From: Paramacrobiotus richtersi
Taxonomy: Eukaryota > Tardigrada > Eutardigrada > Parachela > Macrobiotidae
NCBI GenBank assembly: GCA_034698045.1
Contig: JAQGAU010001180.1
Location: forward strand, 1-20,916
DNA length: 20,916 nucleotides
Reading direction: 5' to 3'
The notes below the pieces were generated by a model, which was not told the origin of the DNA, ran no database searches, and saw only the letters and a list, made by a program, of their open reading frames with translations. Shown here piece after piece: positions 9,900 to 19,581 of the stretch. The translations under genes and the position numbers were made by a program. Positions within the stretch are counted from its first letter, which is position 1. Each line of letters starts with the position of its first letter.

Positions 9900-10589
9900 G
9901 TTTGCAGAGTGGAAACGTTGCTTAAAGCTTTAAACAAACTGGAATCATCAAAAATATGATCGAGGTTTCGCTGAGGAACTGCATTATGTGCCAGTTTATC
10001 TGCCTTTTATATGTTCGGGTCGGTTGTTTGTCTCTGGGGATACTGGGGACTTGCCGCGTATTCCCGCGAACTTTGTTCCGGCTTGGTGCTTATTCGCGGT
10101 TATCACTGCAAAGATCGATCCGACCGATCTGGTACGAGTACTTGTTATGCGTCTGCATGCTGATAAGGTCGGCAAGTACAAATTCACTGCACAAGTACTG
10201 ACTTAGCTTTATTATTCATTTTGATCAGATAATCAGATTGCCATTTGGTCCAAAACAAAAACAGGAACATTCATACATGTTGACATGAGTTTCCGTTAAA
10301 TGTTGCCGGTAGCAGCTGTTGTCGATGCGCATATCATAAGGTAGTTTTACTTTCACAAGCGTACTACTCGTATAATTATGCTTGCTTACAAGTTAGCAGC
10401 CCCATTTGTTACGGAACTCGCCGTTCTTTTAACATCCGTTCCAGATTTCTAATCTGGTCGCAACTGTTATTGGATTGGACTGAGAATCCATACACCTTCG
10501 TTTGTGCTGCTCAACTGGGTCACGCGGCTTTTACTTTATATTAGTTATAGAAATCCGCGCTTCGGAAACCTGGCGGAATTTAACTACTA

Positions 10590-10621
10590 CTAATTATTTA
10601 ATTATTATTATTATTTATTTA
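10590..10621. repeat. ATT-rich low-complexity tract
   Basis: An interrupted run of TAATTATTTAATTATTATTA type with almost no G or C. It is a simple-sequence tract and probably varies in length between individuals. Confidence 0.6.
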
Positions 10622-11221
10622 GTACGTGTTAAAAATACTAAAAAATCTGCCTGATATAACTGCGAGATGCATGTAACAGAAATACCGGTGTACAAAATTC
10701 GATTTGAGTATGTCTATGTCACAGATGCTCATGTCCCGCTCTTACAATAATGAGTTCTACATAATACCGCTTTGAGCCCACCTTTACAGCGTACATCATC
10801 GTGAACTATATGACAGTGTCGCTTAATGTGTTACAAAAGTACAGAATGACAGCGTCATGGTGTCATAAAACGAATTCCCACAATATATAATCCAGCCGGC
10901 CTACTGTACATAATTCCTTTCGACCGGCTTTGCTTCGGGCGGTTCCGCTCGATAAAAGCCATAATGCGTTCATACGTGGTAAAGCCATGCGGAAATGAAA
11001 ATTATCAGACCATATTACACGTATTACACATCGCAGGATACGTAGTAGGCTGTGCGCATGCCGCTCTCTAGACCGGTTTTGCAGGGTCGATGAAACTGCG
11101 AAGGCATGACCGGCAGTCGCGCTGCTTTTCGGAACTGCCTAGCCCTTACCGTGAACAGACGTGACTGCGGTTAGTGGGACAGGATATTCCATTTGCCAGC
11201 TTTAATGATGGTGGTTTTGCT

Positions 11222-11227
11222 TATAAA
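11222..11227 (+). promoter_or_regulatory. TATA box of the repeat-kinase gene
   Basis: TATAAA in the context GCTTATAAACC, 159 bp upstream of the ATG at 11386. Transcription would start about 30 bp on, near 11252, giving a 5' UTR of about 135 bp. Position and match are good; it is not proved. Confidence 0.45.
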
Positions 11228-11385
11228 CCTCGTACTGTTCATCATTTGCAGCACTTTGTTCTCCGCTCACCTTGGTCCGCGTTTCTGATTCTGTGACCTT
11301 CTTGTGCTAACACCCACCAAATTACGCGTCAGTAAGTTCTGTTTTCCTTCCTTTTTCTGTTGTGAGACTTGGTTAACGATTAACA

Positions 11386-13709
11386 ATGAGTCAACATTAC
11401 AAGAAAGATGGTTCCTTGGATATGCGTTATTCATCATCCAAAGCCTACGTCGCATCAAATTCATCGAGCGCTAGTAGCGGTGGAAATTCAGGGAGATCAA
11501 GCACATCGACTCCATCGTACTCGCAACCGGCACCAGCACCGGCACCGAGTATCAGTAGTTCGTATTACTCCGCTCCCAGTCCAAACTACTCGTCGGGACC
11601 AGATCTGCACCATAAGAAAGATGGAAGTCTGGATATGCGCTACTCTTCATCCAAAGTAGCTGCAACGTCCGTTCCTTCTGAGCCGCCGAGAGTGAGCCAA
11701 GGGTCAAGTACGGATAATGTATATCACTACAAAAAAGATGGCAGCATGGATATGCGTTATGCTTCTTCGAAAGAGGTTGCCGCTGCGTCAAAGTCTAATG
11801 CATCTGCTGAGAGTGGTGATCTGCATTACAAGAAAGATGGATCGTTGGACATGCGGTATAGTACATCGAAATTGGGTGGTGTCGCGGAAAATCGTGCAGA
11901 ACCCGCTGATGATCAGCATTATAAAAAAGATGGTTCTCTGGATATGCGGTTCAAGACCTCTCGGGAAGCATCGAACGAAAGCAGCGGTCTAACCAGGTAA
12001 GCAGCAGAGAAGCGCATTAATAGAGCACTTTAGCAAATGTTTTAACGTCATTACTTTTTGCTCCATAGCGTGCTAAAACGTAGTATACAACTAAAAGCTT
12101 TTCAACAGGTTACAGCTATTAAATATTCATTCAAAAAAGTTGCATTATCCATGCATAAAAACAATATTATCCGACATTCGAGAATCGACAGAAATTTGTC
12201 CATTATCCAACTCGTTGCAAAACTCAAAGCGCTGACTGTTTCTTACAGCACCAAGCCAAGTGCATCGCTTCATCGTAAAAAAGATGGCACACTGGATATG
12301 CGATACAAATCCAGCAAGGACGCCATGGCGAAACAGGAAGCAGAGCAGTTTAACGCGTACGCTCGCGAAGAATACTGGGAGAACCTGATGCGGGAAGCGG
12401 CGATCCAGAGAATGTGGGAACGCCAGAAAGAAGAAACAGTGGCTATTCCCCGTAAGCAGGAATACATACCCCGGGAACACTTAACTGCCATTCGGGAACA
12501 GTTAACCGCGTTGGTAAGGGACGATTCTGCTACTGTTTATCTTGATGGAGCGGTCCAAATCCCGTACCACGATCTGGACTTTTCCCGTACCGCGAAGAAG
12601 CATCTTGGGGCCGGCGCGTTCGGCGAGGTGTACTTGGGATACTGGAGCGCTAACCACAAAAATGTTGCCGTTAAGCAACTGCGTCCCGAAGCGCAGCCGA
12701 CCCGCAAGGAGAAGCAATTGTTTGAACGGGAAATCGCCATTCTGGCTCAGCTGGGTGACCATCCCAATCTGGTGGCTTTCTACGGATATTCTCCTGAACC
12801 GTTGTGCATCGTTATGGAGTATGTTGAACTGGGGAATCTTCACTACTTGCTGCACAAATGCGAGGACAAAAAGGTGGAGTTAAAAATCACGGATGGGCGT
12901 ATTAAGAAGAACATCATCATCGGTGTTGTGGATGGGATGACGGCCCTGCATGAGGCCGGGATTGTGCACGGGGATCTGAAGCCGCAGAATATCCTGATTA
13001 CACGGGATTACACGGCGAAGATTGCGGATTTCGGACTGGCGAATCTGCGTGGAAAGGCTGCGTCGACTGTCCAGACTGTGCGTCATGAACTGGAAGCAAT
13101 CGTCGGTAAGTGCACCGCGGGCGATCACTGCCATACTGCCCTCTACTCTTATGCGTATAACCTACCGGAGTAGTAAACGGCGCACTTGTTAATCGTCAGT
13201 ATGGACGTTTACTGTACTATTTTCATCGTTTAACTTTCCTTGAACAACGGCCTTCCAGAATGATTGGTTTACTAGTGGAGATGGTCGAGTACCCGCGTCT
13301 GCAAAGGCACGCATATGTATACTAGAGTGTAGCGTCTTCGCTTGATGTTTATTTCTCCATTGCAGGTGGAACCGGCCCTTACATGGCGCCGGAGCGTCTG
13401 GATTTCAGCCAACCCAACTTCAGCTGTGACGTGTACGCATTTGGGGTCATTTTGAACGAGTTGACCACAGAGGAAGAACCGTATTCTGACCAGTACGCAA
13501 ACTTTGTCGGGCACGATCCATTTGCCATAGCTCGTTATGCGCAGCAAGGCAGCCGGCCTACAATGCGAGGCAACGCCAGTGCGGACGTAACTGCACTGAT
13601 CAAAGACTGCTGGAACGGCAAAGCGAACAATCGCCCATCGTTCAATCGCATCCAGCAGACTGTTCGCGTCGATCGCTTCAAGATGCCCAACGGTCCGGGT
13701 CTGAACTAA
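11386..13709 (+). CDS. KKDG/DMR-repeat protein kinase
   Basis: The likely product is a cytoplasmic Ser/Thr-type kinase (TKL-like in style; subgroup unsure) of 603 residues. Exons are 11386-11996, 12249-13105 and 13366-13709. Introns are phase 2 (AG-GTAAGC to TTTCTTACAG) and phase 1 (G-GTAAGT to CTCCATTGCAG). The N-terminal 230 residues carry six copies of a 16-residue motif, KKDGSLDMRYSSSK in type, separated by Ser/Pro/Ala-rich disordered linkers. A charged helical stretch follows (AEQFNAYAREEYWENLMREA), then the kinase: G-loop GAGAFGEV 324-331, VAVK with Lys 346, Glu 365, HGDLKPQN 444-451, DFG 464-466, APE 497-499 and DVYAFGVIL. All catalytic residues are present except that HRD Arg is Gly. 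An upstream acceptor at 12067-12068 is also in phase and would add 60 residues. Retaining the second intron would cut the kinase after the DFG segment. The ATG at 11386 sits in a good context (AACAATGAG) just before repeat 1. Confidence 0.85.
11395..12318 (+). repeat. Six coding copies of a 16-residue KKDG-x-x-DMR motif
   Basis: Copies lie at 11395-11442, 11608-11655, 11725-11772, 11824-11871, 11917-11964 and, across the intron, 12271-12318. The core is HYKKDGSLDMRYSSSK; K-K-D-G and D-M-R are invariant, and Ser varies to Thr and Leu to Met. Start-to-start spacing in residues is 71, 39, 33, 31 and, with the downstream acceptor, 34. The codons differ between copies, so selection has kept the peptide and the repeats are not recent DNA copies. 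Short peptides of the same shape occur, as I recall, in scattered eukaryotic proteins without a firm function. Confidence 0.85.
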
Positions 13710-14697
13710 ACATGAACACTGCCGGTTGGACGGTTGCTGATTAAAGCCTGATTTCGGATAATACTTGGTTTTGCTTCTATCATTGGTAGATATTGTACTT
13801 CCGTTGTTTTGCTGATCGTAGTTTGTGGCTTGCAAGTCTTCTTCAAACGTATTGCCGAACCTGTTATTCACCTTTTTGATAGATTATTGCTGCGTTTGCT
13901 GTTGCAACTGGTGGTTACTTGATCAACCATTCGCTGGATTAGTAGCGTCGATTTCTGCTGCTGCTTTGCTGTCTTGTTTTTACGTAAAGTATAATTATCT
14001 GGAACGCTGTTTCCTTTCATCGATGTCGCATCGCTTTGCTAAGTTTCATGAGTTTCTAAAATGAGTAGCAGTCACCTTTCGTACCAATAAACTGATCATT
14101 CTAGAAACTAAAATGCTTATCAAAAGTATCACATACCGGAAGAGAACTCCAAATATTTCTGAAGCCGAGTTCATAGCAATGTTATCTCGGAATGTCTATA
14201 TCATAGAAATAACCTGACGCTTAGAACCGGCATAAGTATATCCGTAGAAATCTGGAACGTTATTGTCGTGTTAGTAGTTTTCTACTATTGATATGAGTAC
14301 TCATCAGTGCAGCATTTGGTGCCGGGCAATGCGCTTCAAACAAGCGTAGAAGAAGGCTAAGTCAAAGGAACTTATAAGTCGAAAGCAAAACTTATCGGTC
14401 AACAATCGGGTGCAGATTATACAGGCTCAGGTACTTCCGCAAAGTTTTCGTCAAGCGATTGACACATTTGGGACCGACACTGGACTACTGGAACAGAACT
14501 GGCACCGATAGTTTCATATCAACGGGATCGAAAAAGGTCCAAATCTGAATTGGAAAAAGGGTTTAAGCTATAGAACGCATGGGATGGTAACGGCTGCCAC
14601 AGCTAGTATCAGTGCACATTCAGGTGGTTGCCAAATCTGGAATCTTGCTTGAAGCGGAACAAAGACAGAATGGATCACAGCAGTTTGGTGGAGTTCT
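13710..14697. other. 3' UTR of the kinase gene and spacer to the Ig gene
   Basis: The first 380 bp are the probable 3' UTR, ending after AATAAA at 14086-14091; an earlier variant, ATTAAA, lies at 13740-13745. From about 14110 to 14697 the DNA is AT-rich and lies beyond the 3' end of the minus-strand Ig gene. On the minus strand at about 14566-14630 there is a short hydrophobic frame (ALILAVAAVTIP) that could encode a membrane anchor for the Ig protein, but no good donor joins it. Confidence 0.4.
14086..14091 (+). terminator. Poly(A) signal AATAAA of the repeat-kinase gene
   Basis: Canonical hexamer 377 bp after the stop codon at 13707-13709 and on the same strand; it is the first exact AATAAA downstream. 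Confidence 0.5.
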
Positions 14698-15701
14698 TCA
14701 TCTGGTGACACGGAGGTATATCGACTGGACTACCCACCCACCCAGAATGTCATCAAACTTAAACCAGCACTGGTATAAACCCGCATGTCTCTCGTCCACC
14801 TTTCGAATAGTCAGCAACGAATGGCATCCGTACGTCCTGTTTAGATGACCTTGCATGTTTCCTCCAAAGCCTCTCATGGTCCCGGTAACTCTCTCAAAAA
14901 TGGGAATCTCGGGGGCAAATATGATATACTCTCCATGACGCCAGATAAATCTGTCATTAAAATTCCCAGAAAGCTGGTCAAACTTCACAAAACACCGCAT
15001 CTGCACCGTGTCCCCAATACTTGCTGAAACGTTCTCCATTGGCGGATCGAATATATCCTTTGCAGTGATTACAGGACTGACCGGGTAAGTTTGGATTGCA
15101 GCAAAATGGTCAGGATTTCGTGCAAAGCATTCGTATACGCCGGCATGCCCCTGCGAGACATTTTCCAGGACCAGGGTATGGACTCCGGTTGTCCAGTTGA
15201 AAGATGACGAGAAAGGCGTGGGCGATACGTAATCGGCATTATATCGGCATGAATAGTATTCTTTCGGCATGAGTTGGAGATTATCACCATCTAGTCGAAG
15301 CTGCAGTCCGTTTTGGCTCCACACCGGGTATTGAGACATGTTTATTCGGTTTGTGAATCGCTCCATCGTGTTACGGATGTTGCAGACAAGCTCTAACTTT
15401 TCCCCAATACTGGTTTCAGGACAGTGTGGCGTTCCACATTTGACTGGAACTTGGCAGTGCTTTCAATGAAGACGCTTCCATTGCTGTTTCGTAACAGCTC
15501 ATCCAAATAACGGATCCCTGAAATCAAGCAAGAAAAGTGCAGATTTGTGCGTATATTCATGAATAAATTTTATGAAACTGAAATAAACCTGCGGATTTTG
15601 GTGAACTTACTTTCACGACGACCCGGCAGTCTGCTAATCTGGCAACTCTGCACGTGAAATATGAACAAAAAGCACATCAGGACAAAGGTGATTCCACTCA
15701 T
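14698..15701 (-). CDS. Secreted two-Ig-domain protein (possible frame break near the 5' end)
   Basis: Exon 1 (15701-15611) encodes a signal peptide (MSGITFVLMCFLFIFHVQS) and ends at donor GAAA-GTAAGT, phase 1. The main exon encodes two Ig domains. Domain 1 has GEKLELVC, VWSQNG and GHAGVYECFARN; domain 2 has GDTVQMRC, FIWRHG and RHAGLYQCWF, ending SIYLRV. N-glycosylation sites include NWT, NVS and NRT. The strong acceptor (CTTGATTTCAG, exon from 15517) opens a plausible frame, but it sits one base off the Ig frame and reaches a stop. A weaker acceptor (TTCCAG, exon from 15443) is in phase and gives 278 residues. No membrane helix is seen before the TGA at 14698-14700, so the product is probably secreted or lacks an unfound last exon. 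Ig proteins of this kind act in adhesion or ligand binding; the partner is unknown. Confidence 0.7.
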
Positions 15702-15948
15702 ATCTTTTTATGTTGTCGGATAGTAGCTTAACCAAGTCGAATTTAACAATGTTGAGTAAATAATTCTGGGCAGCACAATAATCACTTTGTGATCTATCCC
15801 AAACTGCCCACATACTGGTGCCAGATTATGGCCCGGATATATTTATTTGCTACGCTGGCACTATCCACCTGGTCTGCGATTTTGTTATGTTTAAATCGAA
15901 CAAACGTTTCGCCGGTGCTTTCATGAAAACATTAAATACCTACTCTGG
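15702..15948. other. Upstream region of the Ig gene
   Basis: About 250 bp between the Ig start codon and the first copy of the duplicated block. It should hold the promoter of the minus-strand Ig gene. No TATA box stands out. Confidence 0.35.
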
Positions 15949-16590
15949 CCGATGCATAGCAACGGCGGCTCATTCCGAACCGCCGGTTTCTTGGTTATTT
16001 CGTAACTGTACATGTGCGTGTAAGTCACCGAAAATCTAATACCGGTGAAGCGTGTTTGCGTCGTTTGGTCACTCGATATAAGAAAGAGTATTTCCCAGAG
16101 GCTTTTCCCACCTGTTTTGTAATCAAACCCATAAAGTGGAAATTTCAAAAGCCATCCAGGGTCCTTGTAGAAGGGCATCCATTAAAATGTACAAACGTAT
16201 TGTAAGTCATTCCAGATGGGATCGTTATGTAACTCTTCTGTTTATTGATTATTACTTTTTGTCATGTATTTTCGTGTACCCCTCAAAATTCTTTCTTGTT
16301 TTTTGACGTTAGACTAGCTTGCGGTCACTTGTCAATACTTGTGAAATCCCGAAATAGGGCTCTATACATTGCGGCATCCTATTAAACAATGGTACCGATC
16401 GATGAAGGTTATCTCTATGTAGTACGTGCGCTAAAGGAATAATCCTCTAAACGTTGCCACAGTGGTACGGTGTACTATTGCGATATTATTCAGTAATGAA
16501 ATCAGAAGCAACAAAGCGTATGTGGGGTAACTCCACGACAGGCACGACAACATTCAAGAAAATGACTTCTGTTGCATATTTGTTTGCATC
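15949..16590 (+). repeat. Direct duplication, copy A (non-coding)
   Basis: This block starts CCGATGCATAGCAACGGCGG and recurs in the same orientation from 17229 (CCGATGCATGGCAACGGCGG). Matching islands include AAATTTCAAAAGCC(A/G)TCCA, GGTCCTTGT, GTAACTCTTCTG, CCCGAAATRGG, CAGTGTACTATT-like segments and TTGTTTGCATC at the end. Divergence and small gaps are considerable, so the event is old. Frames are not conserved between copies, so it is not coding. Confidence 0.75.
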
Positions 16591-17228
16591 GGCCAAAAAT
16601 TTGCATCCGTACGTGCCGTAACGGATGCTAATATTTGGTAGCAAAAGCCGAAGTAACGAAAATGTGTTGTTGTTTTCTTGTTATACATCGTAATCATTTC
16701 ATAACCATGAATGGGTTATCTCGCATTATGCGGAATAATGGAAGCGTTGGGTTAAGATGAAGTCACAGTTACTGACGCACAGGAGGTAACTTGAATTCAA
16801 CGTTCAGTTACAGAAACCGTGAAGTCCCTTAGTCCTATTCCTTCCGGCTCTAGCCATTCCTATTCATAAGTTACGGTTCCTGTTCTTACATTGTACTCCT
16901 ATAGAAATTGTATTCTGGAGATAGGGCGATGTTACCGACAACTGGAAGCAACCATAAACTTCCATTTGGTAAGCAATCCAGCTACTTCGAATTCGCTTGT
17001 TTGGTACCATTACAACAACGCACGGAAAGTGGTACCCATGGTTTTCAGTCGAATCAGTCGAATGCGTTCTTATGCTTTTCTTCATACATCTTTATTGGCT
17101 CACCCAGATGTCGTAGGAAAAAGTAATATTTACATAAAACAATCCATTCAAATGAAAAACTTATTGGCCGGTGGTATCACCTAACTTATTCGCCGGTGGT
17201 ATCACCTAACAATTAAGTAGAACTGTAA
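16591..17228. other. Unique spacer between the duplicated blocks
   Basis: About 640 bp with no gene I can support. Open frames here are short and carry no recognised motif. The only structure is the 25-bp tandem repeat at its right end (17161-17210). Confidence 0.4.
17161..17210 (+). repeat. Two tandem 25-bp units
   Basis: TTATTGGCCGGTGGTATCAC plus CTAAC is followed at once by the same 25 bases with a single G-to-C change. This is a recent local duplication, 18 bp before copy B of the larger block. Confidence 0.9.
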
Positions 17229-18255
17229 CCGATGCATGGCAACGGCGGCTTGTTTCGAATTGTGTCTTTGTGGTTATTTGACACTGCATGTACAGTACCG
17301 TAATTTTCAAAAGGTCGGATAAAATTCACCGAAGTCTAACACTGTTAAAACGACGCTTGGTCATTTATTTATATAAGGTATGATCGACAGCACTTCCAGA
17401 CGCTTTTCCCACTTGTTATGCAATCAAAGCTATGATGTAAAAATTTCAAAAGCCGTCCAAGGTCCTTGTGCCAGGCATTTACTGAAATAAACTAAGAGAT
17501 TGCAGGTCATTCCGTACCGGCTCTATATATTATTACAACATGTGATCTTGCACACTCAAACTGGATTGCCTTACGTTTTGCCAGGACGTTTACAAGGTGG
17601 TGGGTTTACTGATTACATTCACAAAGGTGACTCTACAGAGTCTACACGTTACACGATCAAACACAAACACACGGAGACAATCAGGGATTTTTATTAGGAA
17701 AGGAAATATGAAGGGAACGAAAGTACGAACGATACGTGATGAGCTAGGTGCCCGGTTGGCGCACAGGCCAGATCAACACTGATTTGATTACAAAGATTCG
17801 GACTTCGGATTACGACTTCGGAACGGTAATGGAGAGATCCCCATTCACACGAGATGCACACCTGTACGTACGACAGTTTACACGCTATAATATGCGATAA
17901 TGCGAGTAACTCTTCTGCTTTCTTCTTATTTCTTTATGTGATGTATTTCGGTGTACACCTCGAGATTGTCTTCTTGTTTGCAGACGTTAAACTGGTTTGT
18001 TGTCGCTTTTCCGTAGTGGAAATATCCCGAAATGGGTAGTCCTACGTTACGGCATCGTGTACTCCTTAACCACGGTACCAATCAATTCGAGACATGTCAT
18101 AAAGGAATAGCCACTCTTTACGTTGTGTCACAATGGCACAGTGTACTATTCGATACTGCTCACAATCAGTTTTGAAATCAGATAGAACGAATTACACGTA
18201 GGATACCGGGTAACACAAAACAGAAGAGGGCTTTGGCTGCGCGTTTGTTTGCATC
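17229..18255 (+). repeat. Direct duplication, copy B, with about 385 bp extra
   Basis: This is the second copy of the block at 15949-16590. The left half matches to about 17515 (GCAGGTCATTCC against GTAAGTCATTCC in copy A). The match resumes near 17900 at GAGTAACTCTTCTGCTT and continues to GTTTGTTTGCATCAC at 18255. The segment about 17516-17898 is absent from copy A; I see no terminal inverted repeats or target-site duplication around it. Copy B ends about 350 bp before the GPCR start, so it may reach into the promoter of that gene. Confidence 0.75.
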
Positions 18256-18602
18256 ACGCGCAGGCGAAATGCAATTCCCATGGTTAAAGCGGACAAAAGA
18301 CAGGTACCATATCTGCAGTATCCGGCGGGTATAGCTCTTATTATATCAACTGCCATGTCAAGCAGAGTTAGTTTTCGATTTTTACCTGTTGTACAAGGTA
18401 CTACGCATGCGCAGAAGACTAACAAAATACCATTTCGTTTGTGCTGTTGAAATGCTGTTGATGAAGGCCTATATGCATGTGACTGTATCAGAAAGCGCGA
18501 AAAAGCTATCCCATTGCTGACTTCTGTTAATAGATTAGCAAACCCTTATTTAACATGCCTTCGAATGAAATTTCCATCCTTTGTTGATTATTGACCGCCG
18601 GT
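18256..18602. other. Upstream region of the GPCR gene
   Basis: About 350 bp that must include the promoter and 5' UTR of the GPCR gene. The only frames are short and chance-like. No TATA box was assigned. Confidence 0.35.
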
Positions 18603-19580
18603 ATGTCTCGTGCAGCTGAAAATTCAACAGCAAACGCGACTTTCCGCAGCGAGACTTCAGATTCACTCGATCCCAGTCTGGCTTTAATGCCTGCTGGAAC
18701 ATTCGCCGTGGTCAACGCTGTATTAAGCTCATTAACGTTGATTTTCAATCTAACGGTATTCCTCCAGCTCGCACTTCGCTCACATCTTCGCACATCATTC
18801 TCTGTTTATCTTATGTCATTATGTTTAGCCAACATGCTGAATGCCGTTAAAGGATGTTTGACAGTTGTCTACGTTTCGCATCCACATTACGTTCTGGACA
18901 CCGTTTCCTGTGATAATCTCATGTACTTTCGTTGGGTAATTGCAGTCCTCCCCGCGAATCTTCATGCGATAATCACGGTGAATAGAAGCTTTGCGATTTG
19001 GTGCCCCCATCAATACCGACGATTACATACATCCTACACCGCAGTCGCATCAGTCTTTGCGACGGTTCTTTATGTGCATTTCTGTTGTTTACCTGGATTG
19101 TTTCTGAACGCGATGTTAACGAGACCGACAACCTGCTTTTTACAGCTAGGAAAAATGACCATCTGGTACCGAGCGGTGGAGATTACCGCATACGACACTC
19201 CTGTAGTTGTTATGTTGGTTTCATGGATTCTTATGGCAGTAATTATAAGAAGACGAAAGCCGCATAACACATCGCCTGTTACTCAAACTGCAATATCTGA
19301 ATCCGTGGGCGTTGGACGAAGGAAGAGCCGTAAAGTATGGAGGGGGTTCGCTGTGGTCACGGCACTGACGGTTACGATGCTTATATCTTGGGCGCCATTT
19401 TCAATCCTGCAGACGGTTAGAGCGTTTTGGAAGGTTCAGACGGTGGATAATGCGCCTGGAATGAGAATTATAAGGCCGGTGTTGTGGATGCTACAATGGA
19501 CACAGCCGTTGATTGATCCTGTCATTCTTGTTATCACTATGCGAGACTTGAGACAGAGTTTGATACGTTTTTGGAAATAA
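18603..19580 (+). CDS. Intronless orphan class A (rhodopsin-like) GPCR
   Basis: This is a plasma-membrane seven-helix receptor of 325 residues in one exon. The ATG at 18603 is chosen because it is the first ATG in frame; upstream the frame reaches only a TTG. The N-terminus has two glycosylation sites (NST, NAT). Helices are at about 34-57, 67-90, 106-134, 147-170, 192-215, 247-270 and 290-312. Class A marks are Asn 49 in helix 1, LANML in helix 2 (the usual Asp is absent), Cys 103 and Cys 178 for the extracellular disulfide, NRS (127-129) in place of DRY, ISWAP (261-265) for CWxP and DPVIL (305-309) for NPxxY, then helix 8 MRDLRQSLIRF. The third intracellular loop is basic (VGRRKSRKVWRG). 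The C-tail is short and no palmitoylated Cys is seen. The ligand cannot be read from the sequence; the altered motifs suggest unusual activation or a lineage-specific orphan group. Confidence 0.85.
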   Translation: MSRAAENSTANATFRSETSDSLDPSLALMPAGTFAVVNAVLSSLTLIFNLTVFLQLALRSHLRTSFSVYLMSLCLANMLNAVKGCLTVVYVSHPHYVLDTVSCDNLMYFRWVIAVLPANLHAIITVNRSFAIWCPHQYRRLHTSYTAVASVFATVLYVHFCCLPGLFLNAMLTRPTTCFLQLGKMTIWYRAVEITAYDTPVVVMLVSWILMAVIIRRRKPHNTSPVTQTAISESVGVGRRKSRKVWRGFAVVTALTVTMLISWAPFSILQTVRAFWKVQTVDNAPGMRIIRPVLWMLQWTQPLIDPVILVITMRDLRQSLIRFWK

Positions 19581-19581
19581 A
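19576..19581 (+). terminator. AATAAA overlapping the GPCR stop codon
   Basis: The last codon and stop (AAA TAA) form AATAAA with the next base. A second AATAAA at 19656-19661 is the likelier functional signal, since it lies in the 3' UTR. Confidence 0.35.

Larger units (their letters stand above)
9900..11385. other. Intergenic region between divergent genes
   Basis: The left part (9934-10206) is slightly GC-richer and has a 91-codon plus-strand frame lacking a usable start. It most likely serves as the upstream region of the barrel-protein gene. It contains a small inverted repeat, AGATCG...CGATCT, near 10111-10129. At 10441-10457, CCAGATT and AATCTGG form a 7-bp stem with a 3-nt loop. A low-complexity ATT tract follows near 10590-10621. 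The right end holds the TATA box and 5' UTR of the repeat-kinase gene. No RNA gene was seen. Confidence 0.4.

Noticed and set aside
9934..10206. 91-codon plus-strand open frame divergent from the barrel protein
   Set aside because: It has no ATG near its start, no pyrimidine-rich acceptor upstream and overlaps an open frame on the other strand. More likely promoter DNA of moderate GC content.
13272..13871. 199-codon minus-strand frame
   Set aside because: It is antisense to the third kinase exon, whose plus-strand reading carries APE and other kinase motifs. It has no domain of its own.
15818..16205. Open frames inside duplicated copy A
   Set aside because: The frames are broken by indels in copy B, so the shared sequence is not maintained as coding.
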